DNA of 64,000 nucleotides from CAWKDC01 sp044445605 (GCA_044445605.1 JBIOEA010000002.1:41461-105460); one strand, 5' to 3'. Numbered from the stretch's first letter, positions 1 to 9,732 are shown. Notes: generated from the sequence alone by a model not told the origin. Program-made: numbers and translations.

Positions 1-1156
1 AGGTGATCGGCATCTTGCGCCATAATCCGCCCATCTTGCGAATGTCTTGTTCATGGTGCATGGCAATAATCACCGAACCAGCTCCCAAGAACAATAAGGC
101 TTTGAAGAACGCGTGCGTCATTAAATGGAATACGCCGGCTGCGTAGGCAGAGGCGCCCAGTGCCACGACCATGTAACCCAATTGAGAAAGCGTTGAGTAA
201 GCAATGATCCGTTTGATATCGTTTTGCACGAGACCCAAGAAACCCATGAACAATGCCGTGGTTGCGCCAATCACCAATATAAAAGACCGTGCGACGTCGC
301 TCATTTCAAATATCGGTGCCAAACGCGATACCATGAAAATACCCGCGGTCACCATGGTGGCAGCATGGATCAATGCGGAAATAGGTGTCGGGCCTTCCAT
401 CGAATCAGGCAGCCAAACATGCAATGGCACTTGCGCAGACTTACCCATCGCACCAATAAATAGCATGATGCCAATAAAGGTAACGAGAGGGACGCTATAA
501 GACCCAAGATGCATCATTTTACCTTCCAGCAAGTGCAACTTGCCGAATATTTCCATGTAGTTAAGCGTGCCAAACACAGCGAAAAGGCCTGCTATACCGA
601 GTAGAAACCCTAAATCGCCCACGCGGTTCACGAGAAATGCTTTCATGTTCGCATAGACGGCTGTCGGTTTCTTGAACCAGAACCCGATCAATAAATAAGA
701 CACTAGACCTACCGCTTCCCATCCGAAAAATAATTGCAATAAATTATCGGACATCACCAATGTCAACATGGCGAACGTAAATAGGGAAATATAAGAGAAA
801 AACCGCTGGTAGCCTGGGTCATCGTGCATGTACCCAATCGTGTAGATATGAACCATTAACGACACGAACGTCACGACGTTCATCATCATCAAACTTAACC
901 CATCAATTTGGAAACCGATGTGTATCGATACACCCGCGACGTTACCCCACTCATAGAGGTGATAAATGAACACGGTCGGCGTGGGCTCGCTTAAATACAT
1001 GAACAATGCGGCAAGACTGCATACGAAGGATATCCCAACGCCCAGGGTTGTCACCCAATGTGCTGCATCACGGCTGATCTTACGAACACCCAGCCCCGTT
1101 ATCATGGCGCCCGCTAAGGGAAACAACACCACACAAAGACATAAAAGCTTTAGCAT
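1..1156 (-). CDS. nuoL: NADH-quinone oxidoreductase subunit L, 3' part missing
   Basis: This is the N-terminal 385 residues or so of the largest antiporter-like membrane subunit of complex I; the rest runs off the left edge. It begins MLKLLCLCVV and shows many hydrophobic segments. The conserved glutamate of the family sits in FFGWEAVG near residue 147, and the lysine-bearing segment GAMGKSAQVPLHVWLPD follows near residue 235. These belong to the proton channel. The ATG lies 3 nt after the nuoK stop, so it is the next gene of the same operon. Assignment rests on translation of the edge region plus operon position and is secure. nuoM and nuoN are expected just outside the window. Confidence 0.95.
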   Translation of the reverse strand, partial: MLKLLCLCVVLFPLAGAMITGLGVRKISRDAAHWVTTLGVGISFVCSLAALFMYLSEPTPTVFIYHLYEWGNVAGVSIHIGFQIDGLSLMMMNVVTFVSLMVHIYTIGYMHDDPGYQRFFSYISLFTFAMLTLVMSDNLLQLFFGWEAVGLVSYLLIGFWFKKPTAVYANMKAFLVNRVGDLGFLLGIAGLFAVFGTLNYMEIFGKLHLLEGKMMHLGSYSVPLVTFIGIMLFIGAMGKSAQVPLHVWLPDSMEGPTPISALIHAATMVTAGIFMVSRLAPIFEMSDVARSFILVIGATTALFMGFLGLVQNDIKRIIAYSTLSQLGYMVVALGASAYAAGVFHLMTHAFFKALLFLGAGSVIIAMHHEQDIRKMGGLWRKMPIT

Positions 1157-1159
1157 GCC

Positions 1160-1465
1160 CTACCCCTTTAACTGATTTAAGGCTTCAACATCGATGGTGC
1201 GTCTTTGTCTGAAGAGCACAACCAATATCGCTAACCCAATGGCGGCTTCAGCAGCAGCCACAGTGAGAATGAAAAATACAAATACTTCGCCCGTGGTTTG
1301 ATTCAAAAACCGCGAGAAAGCCACAAAATTGGTGTTCACTGCCAATAACATCAGCTCAATGCACATCAATAAATGGATCAAGCTCTTACGGTTAATCGCA
1401 ATCCCAAAGGCTGCAATGCCGAATAAGAGGCTGGAGATGATTAGATAGTCATGAATGCTCAGCAT
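1160..1465 (-). CDS. nuoK: NADH-quinone oxidoreductase subunit K
   Basis: Small membrane subunit of complex I, 101 residues, the usual length for the family. Three hydrophobic segments are visible. The two conserved membrane glutamates of NuoK are at about Glu37 (LLMCIELMLL) and Glu73 (VAAAEAAIGL); in the known family they form part of the proton path. Its start overlaps the nuoJ stop by one base, indicating coupled translation. nuoL follows after 3 nt. Confidence 0.97.
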   Translation of the reverse strand: MLSIHDYLIISSLLFGIAAFGIAINRKSLIHLLMCIELMLLAVNTNFVAFSRFLNQTTGEVFVFFILTVAAAEAAIGLAILVVLFRQRRTIDVEALNQLKG

Positions 1466-2097
1466 TATTTCACCTCAGTCAACGCCGAATCAGGCGTGAT
1501 GTCTTTTAATAGCGTCAATCTGTCGGAACCCTTCGTCTTGATTTGTTCCTCAATGTTTTGGCTCTTACGCTGACGTGGGCCGCGTGCCGTTAAACCAATC
1601 GCTGCAATGATCGCGACGGTCAAAATCAGACCAGCCACTTCAAAGGGAAACAGATAGTCTGTGTACAATGACGTACCCAGCGCCGCAATATTACTGTAAT
1701 TGATGGGCATGATGGGCAGAATGTCGAGCTTTGCCATCAACGCATCTTTACCAAACAACCAAATGATCTGCCCCATCAAACATACAGCCAATAAAATACC
1801 GATCGGCAAGTAACGTGCAAAACCTTCTGTAAAAGGCGCAACGTTCATGTTCAACATCATCACGACGAACAAGAACAAGACCATTACCGCTCCAACATAC
1901 ACCAAAATCAGTGTCAAGGCTAAGAATTCGGATTGCAATAACATCCACAAACCTGCCATCGAAACGAAGGTCAGTACAAGCGATAATACAGCGCGAACAG
2001 GGTTACGTGAGAACACAACCATCCCCGCACCAAATAATGCCACCGCAGAGAATGCGTAAAACATTAGCTTGATAAAATCTATCTTAATATCCATCAC
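1465..2097 (-). CDS. nuoJ: NADH-quinone oxidoreductase subunit J
   Basis: Membrane subunit of complex I, 210 residues. Five hydrophobic segments occupy roughly residues 1-165. The family-typical stretch ALTLILVYVGAVMVLFLFVV lies near residues 55-75. The last 40 residues form a charged tail that is more variable in the family. It sits 9 nt after nuoI and shares a base with nuoK, as expected in a nuo operon. Confidence 0.96.
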   Translation of the reverse strand: MMDIKIDFIKLMFYAFSAVALFGAGMVVFSRNPVRAVLSLVLTFVSMAGLWMLLQSEFLALTLILVYVGAVMVLFLFVVMMLNMNVAPFTEGFARYLPIGILLAVCLMGQIIWLFGKDALMAKLDILPIMPINYSNIAALGTSLYTDYLFPFEVAGLILTVAIIAAIGLTARGPRQRKSQNIEEQIKTKGSDRLTLLKDITPDSALTEVK

Positions 2098-2106
2098 TCA
2101 CCTCGA

Positions 2107-2595
2107 TTAGCGGTACGGCGCATCTTGTGCCCTGTCGGCAGCCAATTGCTTTTCGTATTTATCACCCATAGCCAACAATTGTGGCTTGGTCATGATTGAC
2201 TCTGCACGGCTCTCAAATGCATATTCAGAAATATTTGTTTCAACAATCGAATCTACGGGGCACGATTCTTCGCAGAACCCGCAGTAAATGCATTTGAATA
2301 AATCAATGTCATAACGTGTCGTACGGCGTGTACCATCTTCGCGAGGCGCCGAATCAATCGTGATCGCCAATGCGGGGCAAACAGCTTCGCACAATTTGCA
2401 GGCGATACAACGTTCTTCACCATTAGGATAACGACGCAATGCGTGCAAACCACGAAAGCGCGGCGACTTCGGTGTTTTTTGCTCGGGATACATCAACGTG
2501 AGCTTACGGCTGAATAAATGCCGACCAGTCACACGCAAGCCTTGCAGCAGCTCCCAAAGTAAAAACGTTTTGAAAAAATGTTTTATGTGTTCCAT
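2107..2595 (-). CDS. nuoI: NADH-quinone oxidoreductase subunit I (2x 4Fe-4S)
   Basis: Peripheral iron-sulfur subunit of complex I that carries clusters N6a and N6b. With the start MEHIKHFF it has 162 residues, the usual length. Two ferredoxin motifs are present: CIACKLCEAVCP (Cys63, 66, 69, 73) and CIYCGFCEESCP (Cys102, 105, 108, 112). I chose this ATG because a GAGG lies 5 nt upstream. An in-frame ATG 15 nt further upstream lies inside nuoH and has no better ribosome site. The start overlaps the end of nuoH. Confidence 0.96.
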   Translation of the reverse strand: MEHIKHFFKTFLLWELLQGLRVTGRHLFSRKLTLMYPEQKTPKSPRFRGLHALRRYPNGEERCIACKLCEAVCPALAITIDSAPREDGTRRTTRYDIDLFKCIYCGFCEESCPVDSIVETNISEYAFESRAESIMTKPQLLAMGDKYEKQLAADRAQDAPYR

Positions 2596-2602
2596 ATCAC
2601 CC

Positions 2603-3631
2603 TCAAGCAAACCATGGCGGCAGTTTCATCGTGATCATCACGGCCAAGACAACAATCCAAACGAGTGTAACAGGAATGAATATCTTCCAGCCCAAACGCA
2701 TGAGTTGATCGTATCTAAACCGTGGGAATGTCGCGCGGAACCACAAATACAAGAATAAGAAAATACTTGTTTTGGCTAACAACCAGAAAATACCCGGTAT
2801 CCATGCCGTTGCCGTGGATAATACAGGAATACCGTCAAACGGTGAATGCCAACCACCCAAATAGAATATCGCGGCCAACACAGCCATCAAAATCATGTTC
2901 GCGTATTCTGCTAAGAAGAATACCGCAAACGCCATCCCCGAGTATTCAACATGGAACCCCGCCACAATTTCTGATTCACCTTCCGCTAAGTCAAAGGGCG
3001 CGCGGTTGGTTTCTGCCACCGCTGCAATCCAATGGACTACAAACAATGGGAACAAGGGAATAAAGAACCAATGCCATAATCCACCCGATTGCGCATTCAC
3101 AATCTCAGTGAGATTCAATGAGCCTGCGGCCATCAAAACACCGACCAAGGCAAACCCCATCGCAATTTCATATGAAATGATTTGTGCCGCAGAACGCAAT
3201 GCGCCTAATAACGCATATTTGGAATTGGATGCCCAACCGGCGATCACAATGCCATACACGCCCAGAGACGTCATGGCTAATATATAGAGTACGCCTGCGT
3301 TGACGTTCGCCAACACGGCATTGCCTTGAAACGGCACCACCGCCCAAGCAGCCAGTGACGAAGCCATCGTGATCATCGGGGCGATCAAGAATAAAAACCA
3401 GTTTGCTTTCGTAGGAAGAATGACTTCCTTCAGAAATAACTTGATACCGTCAGCAATCGGTTGCAATAATCCCAAAGGACCGACACGATTAGGACCGACA
3501 CGATCTTGCATGTAACCAATGATCTTACGCTCCGCATACATTAAATATGCCACGCCCAAAATAACAGGCAGTACGATACATGCTGATTTCACCACGATCC
3601 AGAAAAGTGTTATCAATAATTCCATGCTCAT
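2603..3631 (-). CDS. nuoH: NADH-quinone oxidoreductase subunit H
   Basis: Membrane subunit of complex I at the junction with the peripheral arm, forming part of the quinone chamber; 342 residues, normal length. About eight hydrophobic segments are visible. The conserved loops AYLMYAERKIIGYMQDRVGPN (shown in part, near residue 30) and AETNRAPFDLAEGESEIVAG (near residue 210) are intact. The start overlaps the nuoG stop by 4 nt (ATGA), which implies translational coupling. Confidence 0.97.
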   Translation of the reverse strand: MSMELLITLFWIVVKSACIVLPVILGVAYLMYAERKIIGYMQDRVGPNRVGPLGLLQPIADGIKLFLKEVILPTKANWFLFLIAPMITMASSLAAWAVVPFQGNAVLANVNAGVLYILAMTSLGVYGIVIAGWASNSKYALLGALRSAAQIISYEIAMGFALVGVLMAAGSLNLTEIVNAQSGGLWHWFFIPLFPLFVVHWIAAVAETNRAPFDLAEGESEIVAGFHVEYSGMAFAVFFLAEYANMILMAVLAAIFYLGGWHSPFDGIPVLSTATAWIPGIFWLLAKTSIFLFLYLWFRATFPRFRYDQLMRLGWKIFIPVTLVWIVVLAVMITMKLPPWFA

Positions 3632-5931
3632 TGCTCACCTCCTACTTGGATTTGGGCAAACCCAGCGCCTAATGTCGTTTGGTCTTTCAGCCCGTATGCA
3701 ACAAAAACACTGTGCTCAGGTAAGCGTTTGTTCAATACCAACGGCAAATGCGCTTGGTTATCGCCTTGTGAAACACGCACTAACTCGCCTTCTTTCAATC
3801 CCAATGAATCAAATAAGGATTGAGGCACATGAACACCTTGTACCCACTTCATGTCATTTGTCGCTTGCAAGGGCTCAGAACGACGCGTCAACATGTCGAC
3901 AGCGTAGATCGGCGTTTCGGCGAGACGTATATAGCCGCCGCTGTTCATGGATTTAGGCGAATGTGCAGGAGCGGTCCACTCGCCGCGCGAAGGACAAATA
4001 TTCTTCGCCCCTACCACCTTATTTAAATTGTCCTGAACATCCTCTAGCGTATCATAGGCCATGTTTTCCAAACGATTCAAATCGGCCAATGCACGGAAAA
4101 TCTTCCATGCAGGACGTGCCTCATTTTTAGGCAAGACGGCCGCCTTGAAGGATTGAGAATCGCCTTGAACGTTCACAAACGATCCACTCATTTCAGAGAA
4201 CGGTGTGGCTGGCAATAATACATCAGCCCACTCGCGCATCGAAGCACTTGCATGACTTGTGATGCACACGACTGCTTCTGCAGAACGCAATGCTTTCTTC
4301 ACAGGAGCACCGTAAGCGCAATCCAATGGCGGCTCAACATTCAATAGTACATAGGCTTTGCAAGGTTGTTCGAACATTTGCATCGCATTTTTGCCAACGG
4401 TCACGGATTGTGCACCCGGACCGCGATGTGGCACACATCCCGAAATCCAAGCACCCGCACTGTTCGCCCCTTCGGTCAATAAACCGAGATGCGCGTTGTA
4501 TTGTTTTGCCAATGCTTGTGCTGCATGGCGAATATGGGCCGCATGTGGGTGATGCAATGCTTGCGCACCCAACAAAATCGCCATCTTTTCGCCAGACTTC
4601 AATACGTCTGCGGCTTCACGGCTTGCTTGTGACAAAGCAGATAATAAATCACCGCGATCCGCCACGAATGATACGGCTCCCGGCAAGTTCATATCATGAT
4701 GCATCATGTCGACGACAATCACTTTCGCGCCATGATGTGCTGCTTTATAAGCACGATGCCACAATAAAGGTTGTTCTTTACGTAAATGCGAACCTATCAG
4801 CACGATCACATCCGCTTTTTCGAGCTCAGCAATCGTCATGCCTAAATTCGGATACAGCGGGAACGCATCTTCATCAGAAAAATCTTGGACTTTCAAACGG
4901 TGGTCAATGTTTGCCACACCCAAACCACGTAGGAAGGATTGCATCATGTGCATGTTTTCAGTCGTTTCACTCGGAGAGACTAAAGCACCCACTGCGTCAG
5001 CGCCGTCTTCATGTAATACTTTTTGTAATGCATTAACCGTGTGTTCCAATGCAGTTGCCCAGTCCGTCACGCGCCATTTGCCATCGATTTTAATCTCAGG
5101 CTTGGTGAGACGATCAGACGACGCAATACCATGAATGGCATAACGATCACGGTCCGACAACCAAACTTCGTTGATCGATTCGCATTCGCGTGGCACGGCA
5201 CGCATGACTTCGTTACGACGTTCGTGTAAAAACAGATGTGAACCCACGCAATCATGCGCGCTGATCATGGCTCGTTGGTTTAATTCCCAAGGACGTGCTT
5301 TGAATTGGAATGGCTTGTTCGTGAGCGCGCCCACAGGACAGATATCAATCACGTTACCGGATAATTCGGAATCCACGTTCTTTTTAACGAACGTTGTGAT
5401 CTTCGTGAACTCACCGCGGCCCACAGCACCTAATTCGCGGATGCCAGAGATTTCATCACCAAAGCGAACACAACGCGTGCAATGAATGCAACGGGTCATG
5501 TAGGTTGCCACTAATGGGCCGAGATCAGGATCTTCAACGCTACGTTTGCCTTCGCTGTATTCAGAAATGCCTTCACCGTACCCCATCGATACGTCTTGCA
5601 ATTCACACTCGCCGCCCTGATCGCACACCGGACAATCCAGCGGGTGGTTAATCAATAAAAATTCCATGACAATGCGCTGTGCTTCGAGTGCCATCGAAGA
5701 ACGTGTGAAAACTTTCATGCCTTCTGTGATCGGCGTTGCGCATGCGGGCAGAGGCTTTGGCGCCTTTTCAACTTGCACCAAACACATCCGGCAGTTAGCC
5801 GCAATCGATAATTTTTTGTGATAGCAAAACCGTGGAATACGAATATTATTTTCGTCCGCGACTTCAATGATCATCTGGCCTTGTTCGGCTTCGACAGGCT
5901 TGCCGTTGATTTCAAATGTTACTTTGCTCAT
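3628..5931 (-). CDS. nuoG: NADH-quinone oxidoreductase subunit G
   Basis: Large Fe-S subunit of complex I, 767 residues. The N-terminal [2Fe-2S] domain has the cysteine sets FCYHKKLSIAANCRMC and PACATPI. A Cys-rich His/Cys region follows (LDCPVCDQGGECELQD), then a 4Fe-4S pair (CIHCTRC and VIDICPVGAL). From about residue 220 the protein is a molybdopterin-oxidoreductase-like domain without a catalytic role in this family. It overlaps nuoH by 4 nt. A 134-nt gap with a repeat element separates it from nuoF, the only sizeable gap inside this operon. Confidence 0.96.
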   Translation of the reverse strand: MSKVTFEINGKPVEAEQGQMIIEVADENNIRIPRFCYHKKLSIAANCRMCLVQVEKAPKPLPACATPITEGMKVFTRSSMALEAQRIVMEFLLINHPLDCPVCDQGGECELQDVSMGYGEGISEYSEGKRSVEDPDLGPLVATYMTRCIHCTRCVRFGDEISGIRELGAVGRGEFTKITTFVKKNVDSELSGNVIDICPVGALTNKPFQFKARPWELNQRAMISAHDCVGSHLFLHERRNEVMRAVPRECESINEVWLSDRDRYAIHGIASSDRLTKPEIKIDGKWRVTDWATALEHTVNALQKVLHEDGADAVGALVSPSETTENMHMMQSFLRGLGVANIDHRLKVQDFSDEDAFPLYPNLGMTIAELEKADVIVLIGSHLRKEQPLLWHRAYKAAHHGAKVIVVDMMHHDMNLPGAVSFVADRGDLLSALSQASREAADVLKSGEKMAILLGAQALHHPHAAHIRHAAQALAKQYNAHLGLLTEGANSAGAWISGCVPHRGPGAQSVTVGKNAMQMFEQPCKAYVLLNVEPPLDCAYGAPVKKALRSAEAVVCITSHASASMREWADVLLPATPFSEMSGSFVNVQGDSQSFKAAVLPKNEARPAWKIFRALADLNRLENMAYDTLEDVQDNLNKVVGAKNICPSRGEWTAPAHSPKSMNSGGYIRLAETPIYAVDMLTRRSEPLQATNDMKWVQGVHVPQSLFDSLGLKEGELVRVSQGDNQAHLPLVLNKRLPEHSVFVAYGLKDQTTLGAGFAQIQVGGEQ

Positions 5932-5940
5932 CTATAAACC

Positions 5941-6058
5941 CCTAGAGGGCGAAACATGTTTCGCCGCTACATACAAATCCCCCGCCTCGAAATACTCGGC
6001 CGCCCCCTTTTCAAAGGGGGCAAGAGGCTCCCCCGCCTCGGAATACTCGGCCGCCATG
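5941..6058. repeat. REP-like repeat element, copy 1 (nuoF-nuoG gap)
   Basis: An intergenic element built from an inverted repeat GGCGAAACATGTTTCGCC followed by CTAC. Two direct repeats of about 25 nt follow (CCCGCCTCGRAATACTCGG type, at about 5979-6004 and 6030-6055). They flank a hairpin CCCCCTTT-tc-AAAGGGGG at 6003-6020. The same modules recur at 37136-37227 and, inverted and shorter, at 52154-52222. The element may be transcribed within the nuo mRNA, where its hairpins could affect stability or partial termination. Confidence 0.85.
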
Positions 6059-6065
6059 ACGCGTC

Positions 6066-7319
6066 CTACTTTTGCACCAGCGCATCAAATTCCGATCTAA
6101 AATGCTTGATAAAACTCAACACCGGCATCGCTGCCGCATCCGCCAATGCACAAATAGTGCGGCCCATCATTTTATTGGACACCGCTTGAAGCTTGTCCAA
6201 ATCTTCTGATGTTCCTTCACCCTGCAGCACACGATGCAACATACGTGACAACCAACCCGTGCCTTCACGGCAAGGCGTGCATTGTCCGCAGGATTCTTCA
6301 AAATAAAATTCAGAGATGCGTGCCAACACTTTCACCATGTCTGTCGTATCGTCCATCACAATAACGGAGCCCGCGCCTAACATGCTGCCCGCTTTCGACA
6401 AGGATTCATAATCCATGTTCACGTCCATCATGATGTGTGCCGGCAAAACAGGCACAGATGAACCACCTGGAATCACCGCCTTCAACGGACGATCAGTTAA
6501 CATGCCGCCTGCCATTTCTAGCAATGTTTTAAACGGTGTTCCCATCGGGACTTCATAATTACCAGGACGTTTCACGTGACCCGATACAGAAAATATCTTT
6601 GTACCACCGCTTTTTTCAGTGCCCATCTTGGCAAACCACTCTGCGCCCTTTTCCAAAATCACCGGCACAGATGCATAGCTTTCCGTGTTATTGATGATCG
6701 TAGGACGCCCATACAAACCAAAGTTTGCAGGAAAAGGTGGTTTGAAACGAGGTAAGCCCTTCTTCCCTTCGAGGGATTCGAGCAAGGCGGTTTCTTCTCC
6801 ACAAATGTAAGCGCCAGCACCAATCGTATTGTGCAATTCGAAATCAACGCCACTACCCAAAATATTTTTGCCAATCAATCCAGCGTTGCGCGCTTCAGCC
6901 AGCGCTTTCTCGCATGCTTCAAATGGTTCAACATATTCACCACGAATATAGTTGTAGCCCAGCGTTGCGTTCAAGATGTACCCGGCGATGGCCATCCCTT
7001 CAATCAATTGATGTGGATTATAACGAAGAATATCCCGATCCTTAAATGTGCCTGGTTCGCCTTCGTCTGAATTGCACACCACAAATTTTTGCCCTTCGCG
7101 ATGACGTGGCATAAAACTCCACTTCAATCCTGTCGGAAAGCCCGCGCCACCGCGGCCACGCAATCCAGACTTTTTGATTTCTTCAATCAATTCATCTGCA
7201 GAAGGTTTGTCTTTTAATATGCGACGCCAAACGGAATAGCCGCCGAGTGCTTCGTACGTTGCCAATGAAGCCGGATCTTGTTTATCCAGGGTGCGGAAAC
7301 AAACTTGGTTGATCAGCAT
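6066..7319 (-). CDS. nuoF: NADH-quinone oxidoreductase subunit F (NADH/FMN-binding)
   Basis: NADH-oxidising subunit of complex I, 417 residues. The FMN-binding glycine loop GLRGRGGAGFPTGLKW is at about residues 52-67. A second conserved stretch, ICGEETALLESLEGKKG, lies mid-protein. The 4Fe-4S (N3) cysteine motif ESCGQCTPCREGTG lies near residue 345, with the fourth cysteine further on in RTICALADAAAMP. The start overlaps the end of nuoE by 7 nt. The repeat element lies immediately after its stop. Confidence 0.97.
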   Translation of the reverse strand: MLINQVCFRTLDKQDPASLATYEALGGYSVWRRILKDKPSADELIEEIKKSGLRGRGGAGFPTGLKWSFMPRHREGQKFVVCNSDEGEPGTFKDRDILRYNPHQLIEGMAIAGYILNATLGYNYIRGEYVEPFEACEKALAEARNAGLIGKNILGSGVDFELHNTIGAGAYICGEETALLESLEGKKGLPRFKPPFPANFGLYGRPTIINNTESYASVPVILEKGAEWFAKMGTEKSGGTKIFSVSGHVKRPGNYEVPMGTPFKTLLEMAGGMLTDRPLKAVIPGGSSVPVLPAHIMMDVNMDYESLSKAGSMLGAGSVIVMDDTTDMVKVLARISEFYFEESCGQCTPCREGTGWLSRMLHRVLQGEGTSEDLDKLQAVSNKMMGRTICALADAAAMPVLSFIKHFRSEFDALVQK

Positions 7320-7810
7320 GACCCCTCCCGTGTTTTCGCCAAAATCTCATCAATACGCTCTGGCGTTAAATTCTCATAATAAGTCTTGTCAACTTGCATC
7401 GCCGGTGCGCCACCGCAAGCACCTAAACATTCCACGTGACGTAATGTGAATTGCTTGTCTTCGGTCGTTTCATTGAAATCGATCTTCAATGTTTTCTTTA
7501 GATGATCAACCACTTTCTCAGAACCACGCAACATGCAAGAAATGTTCGTGCAGACACAAATTTTATGCTGACCACGGGGTTTCAAATCGTACATGGAATA
7601 GAATGTCGCGACTTCGTACACGCCAATAGGAGGCATGCCTAAATAATCAGCCACAGCATCCATCATTGGCGTGGATAAATACCCTTCTTTATCTTGCACC
7701 CATGTCAACGCAGGAATCACCGCGGATCTTTTTTGATCAGCAGGAAACTTTGCTACCCACACATCAATCTCGTTTTTGAGAGCATCACTTAACAGATATA
7801 CGTCACTCAT
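7313..7810 (-). CDS. nuoE: NADH-quinone oxidoreductase subunit E (2Fe-2S)
   Basis: Thioredoxin-fold [2Fe-2S] subunit of complex I, 165 residues. The N1a ligands are visible as Cys87 and Cys92 (CVCTNISC) and Cys128 and Cys132 (VECLGACGGAP). It shares one base with the nuoD stop and overlaps nuoF by 7 nt, so translation of D, E and F is probably coupled. Confidence 0.97.
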   Translation of the reverse strand: MSDVYLLSDALKNEIDVWVAKFPADQKRSAVIPALTWVQDKEGYLSTPMMDAVADYLGMPPIGVYEVATFYSMYDLKPRGQHKICVCTNISCMLRGSEKVVDHLKKTLKIDFNETTEDKQFTLRHVECLGACGGAPAMQVDKTYYENLTPERIDEILAKTREGSC

Positions 7811-9060
7811 CAGCGATCTATCTCCCCAAATACTATGTCTTGCGTTCCGATAATAGTGACCACGTCAGATAACATGTGGCCTTTCACCATTTCATCCAAT
7901 GCCGCTAAATGCGAGAACCCTGCTGCGCGTACTTTCAAACGGTACGGTTTGTTCGCGCCGTCAGAGATTAAATACACGCCAAATTCGCCTTTCGGATGCT
8001 CGACTGCTGCGTACGCTTCGCCCGCTGGAATGCAGAACCCTTCCGAGAATAATTTAAAGTGGTGAATCATCGCTTCCATGTCATTTTTCATGACTTCACG
8101 CTTCGGTGGCACCACTTTGACATCATCTGCCATCACAGGGCCAGGATTGATGCGTAACCAATCAATGCATTGACGAATAATGTGATTGGATTGACGCATT
8201 TCGGCCATGCGGACCAAATAACGATCGTAACTGTCACCGGTTTTGCCGACAGGAATATCAAAATCAAGTTTGTCGTATACCGCGTAAGGTTGTTTTTTAC
8301 GTAAATCCCATGCAACACCAGAACCACGCAACATCGGGCCTGTAAACCCTAATGCAATCGCACGTTCTGCCGAAACAACACCAATGTTGACGGTACGCTG
8401 CTTCCAAATACGATTGTCGGTGAGCAATGTTTCATATTCATCGACACATTTAGGAAAACGATTCACAAAATCTTCAATGAAATCTAAAAATGAACCTTGA
8501 CGATTGGCATTGCGCCATTTCAACTCTTTTGCTTTGAATTCCGTGGGATTGTAAGGTGCCATGCGATCGGGCAAATCACGGTAAACACCACCAGGACGGT
8601 AATACGTGGCATGTAAACGTGCGCCGGATACAGCTTCATAGCAATCCATTAAATCTTCACGCTCACGGAATGCATACAAGAACATGGTCATTGCGCCCAC
8701 GTCGAGCGCATGCGCACCAATCCATAGGAGGTGATTCAAGATACGGGTGATTTCATCAAACATCACACGAATGTACTGAGCGCGGATCGGCGCTGTGATG
8801 CCCAATAATTTTTCCATCGCTAATACGTAACCGTGTTCGTTACACATCATGGACACGTAATCTAAACGGTCCATGTAGCCAATGCTTTGATTGTAAGGTT
8901 TGGTTTCAGCCAATTTTTCAGTGGCGCGGTGCAATAACCCGACATGTGGATCGGCATGCACGACTGTTTCACCATCCAATTCAAGGATCAAGCGCAACAC
9001 ACCGTGTGCCGCAGGATGTTGAGGACCAAAATTGAGGGTGTAATTCTTAATATCTGCCAT
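7810..9060 (-). CDS. nuoD: NADH-quinone oxidoreductase subunit D
   Basis: 49-kDa-type subunit of complex I that forms the quinone site with NuoB; 416 residues, normal length. Family signatures are present near the N-terminus (NFGPQHPAAHGVLRLILELD) and mid-protein (GVYRDLPDRM, LRGSGVAWDLRK). It is a separate gene from nuoC, as in Legionella-type operons, and not a nuoCD fusion as in enterobacteria. One base is shared with nuoC and one with nuoE. Confidence 0.97.
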   Translation of the reverse strand: MADIKNYTLNFGPQHPAAHGVLRLILELDGETVVHADPHVGLLHRATEKLAETKPYNQSIGYMDRLDYVSMMCNEHGYVLAMEKLLGITAPIRAQYIRVMFDEITRILNHLLWIGAHALDVGAMTMFLYAFREREDLMDCYEAVSGARLHATYYRPGGVYRDLPDRMAPYNPTEFKAKELKWRNANRQGSFLDFIEDFVNRFPKCVDEYETLLTDNRIWKQRTVNIGVVSAERAIALGFTGPMLRGSGVAWDLRKKQPYAVYDKLDFDIPVGKTGDSYDRYLVRMAEMRQSNHIIRQCIDWLRINPGPVMADDVKVVPPKREVMKNDMEAMIHHFKLFSEGFCIPAGEAYAAVEHPKGEFGVYLISDGANKPYRLKVRAAGFSHLAALDEMVKGHMLSDVVTIIGTQDIVFGEIDR

Positions 9061-9719
9061 TATTTACCCTCTTCTAGCAAGTAACGATTATCATCGCGGA
9101 TCACTTTTGGTACGAGTACACGCGGCTCAATGCTCACGGGCTGATACACCACACGTTGTTGTACTTCATCGTAACGTACTTCGACATAACCAGAGATGGG
9201 GAAATCTTTGCGGAATGGATGGCCAATAAAGCCATAATCCGTGAGAATACGACGCAAATCTGGATGCCCTTCGAACATAATGCCGAACAAATCATACGCT
9301 TCACGTTCAAACCAATTCGCAGAGGGCCAAATATCGTTCACGCTTTTGATGGTCAGGTCGTTATCGTCGACAAACGCTTTGACACGAATGCGATGGTTGT
9401 GGACTAAGGACAATAAATGATAGACAGCGGCAAAGCGCGGGCCGTTATCGCGTTTGACAACCATTACGCCACGGCTAAAACCCGTATTGGGCGCGGTGTC
9501 TGTTTTCCACTCATCTTGGCCGTAGGTGAGGTAATCCACGCCACAGACGTCGATAAGCTGTTCAAAGGCTAAATCAGCGGTATCGCGCAGTTTCAAACAA
9601 GCCGCATGGCAATCAGTGGCCTTGACTTCAACGGTCAGCTCACCGACGTGAACCGTCGTACTCACGACGGCATCGCCCAGTACTTTAATCACTCGTTCTT
9701 TTAATGTCTCGATGTTCAT
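9060..9719 (-). CDS. nuoC: NADH-quinone oxidoreductase subunit C
   Basis: 30-kDa-type subunit of complex I, 219 residues with the start MNIETLKERV. That ATG has GGGAG 7 nt upstream; a longer in-frame start would lie inside nuoB. The C-terminal family signature is clear: WFEREAYDLFGIMFEGHPDL and RRILTDYGFIGHPFRKDFP. It lies between nuoB and nuoD with no real gaps. Confidence 0.96.
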   Translation of the reverse strand: MNIETLKERVIKVLGDAVVSTTVHVGELTVEVKATDCHAACLKLRDTADLAFEQLIDVCGVDYLTYGQDEWKTDTAPNTGFSRGVMVVKRDNGPRFAAVYHLLSLVHNHRIRVKAFVDDNDLTIKSVNDIWPSANWFEREAYDLFGIMFEGHPDLRRILTDYGFIGHPFRKDFPISGYVEVRYDEVQQRVVYQPVSIEPRVLVPKVIRDDNRYLLEEGK

Positions 9720-9732
9720 GCGTGAGCTCCCT

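Noticed and set aside
2722..5485. Several long plus-strand reading frames opposite nuoH and nuoG
   Set aside because: They lie antisense to highly conserved genes, lack ribosome sites and show biased compositions typical of shadow frames.
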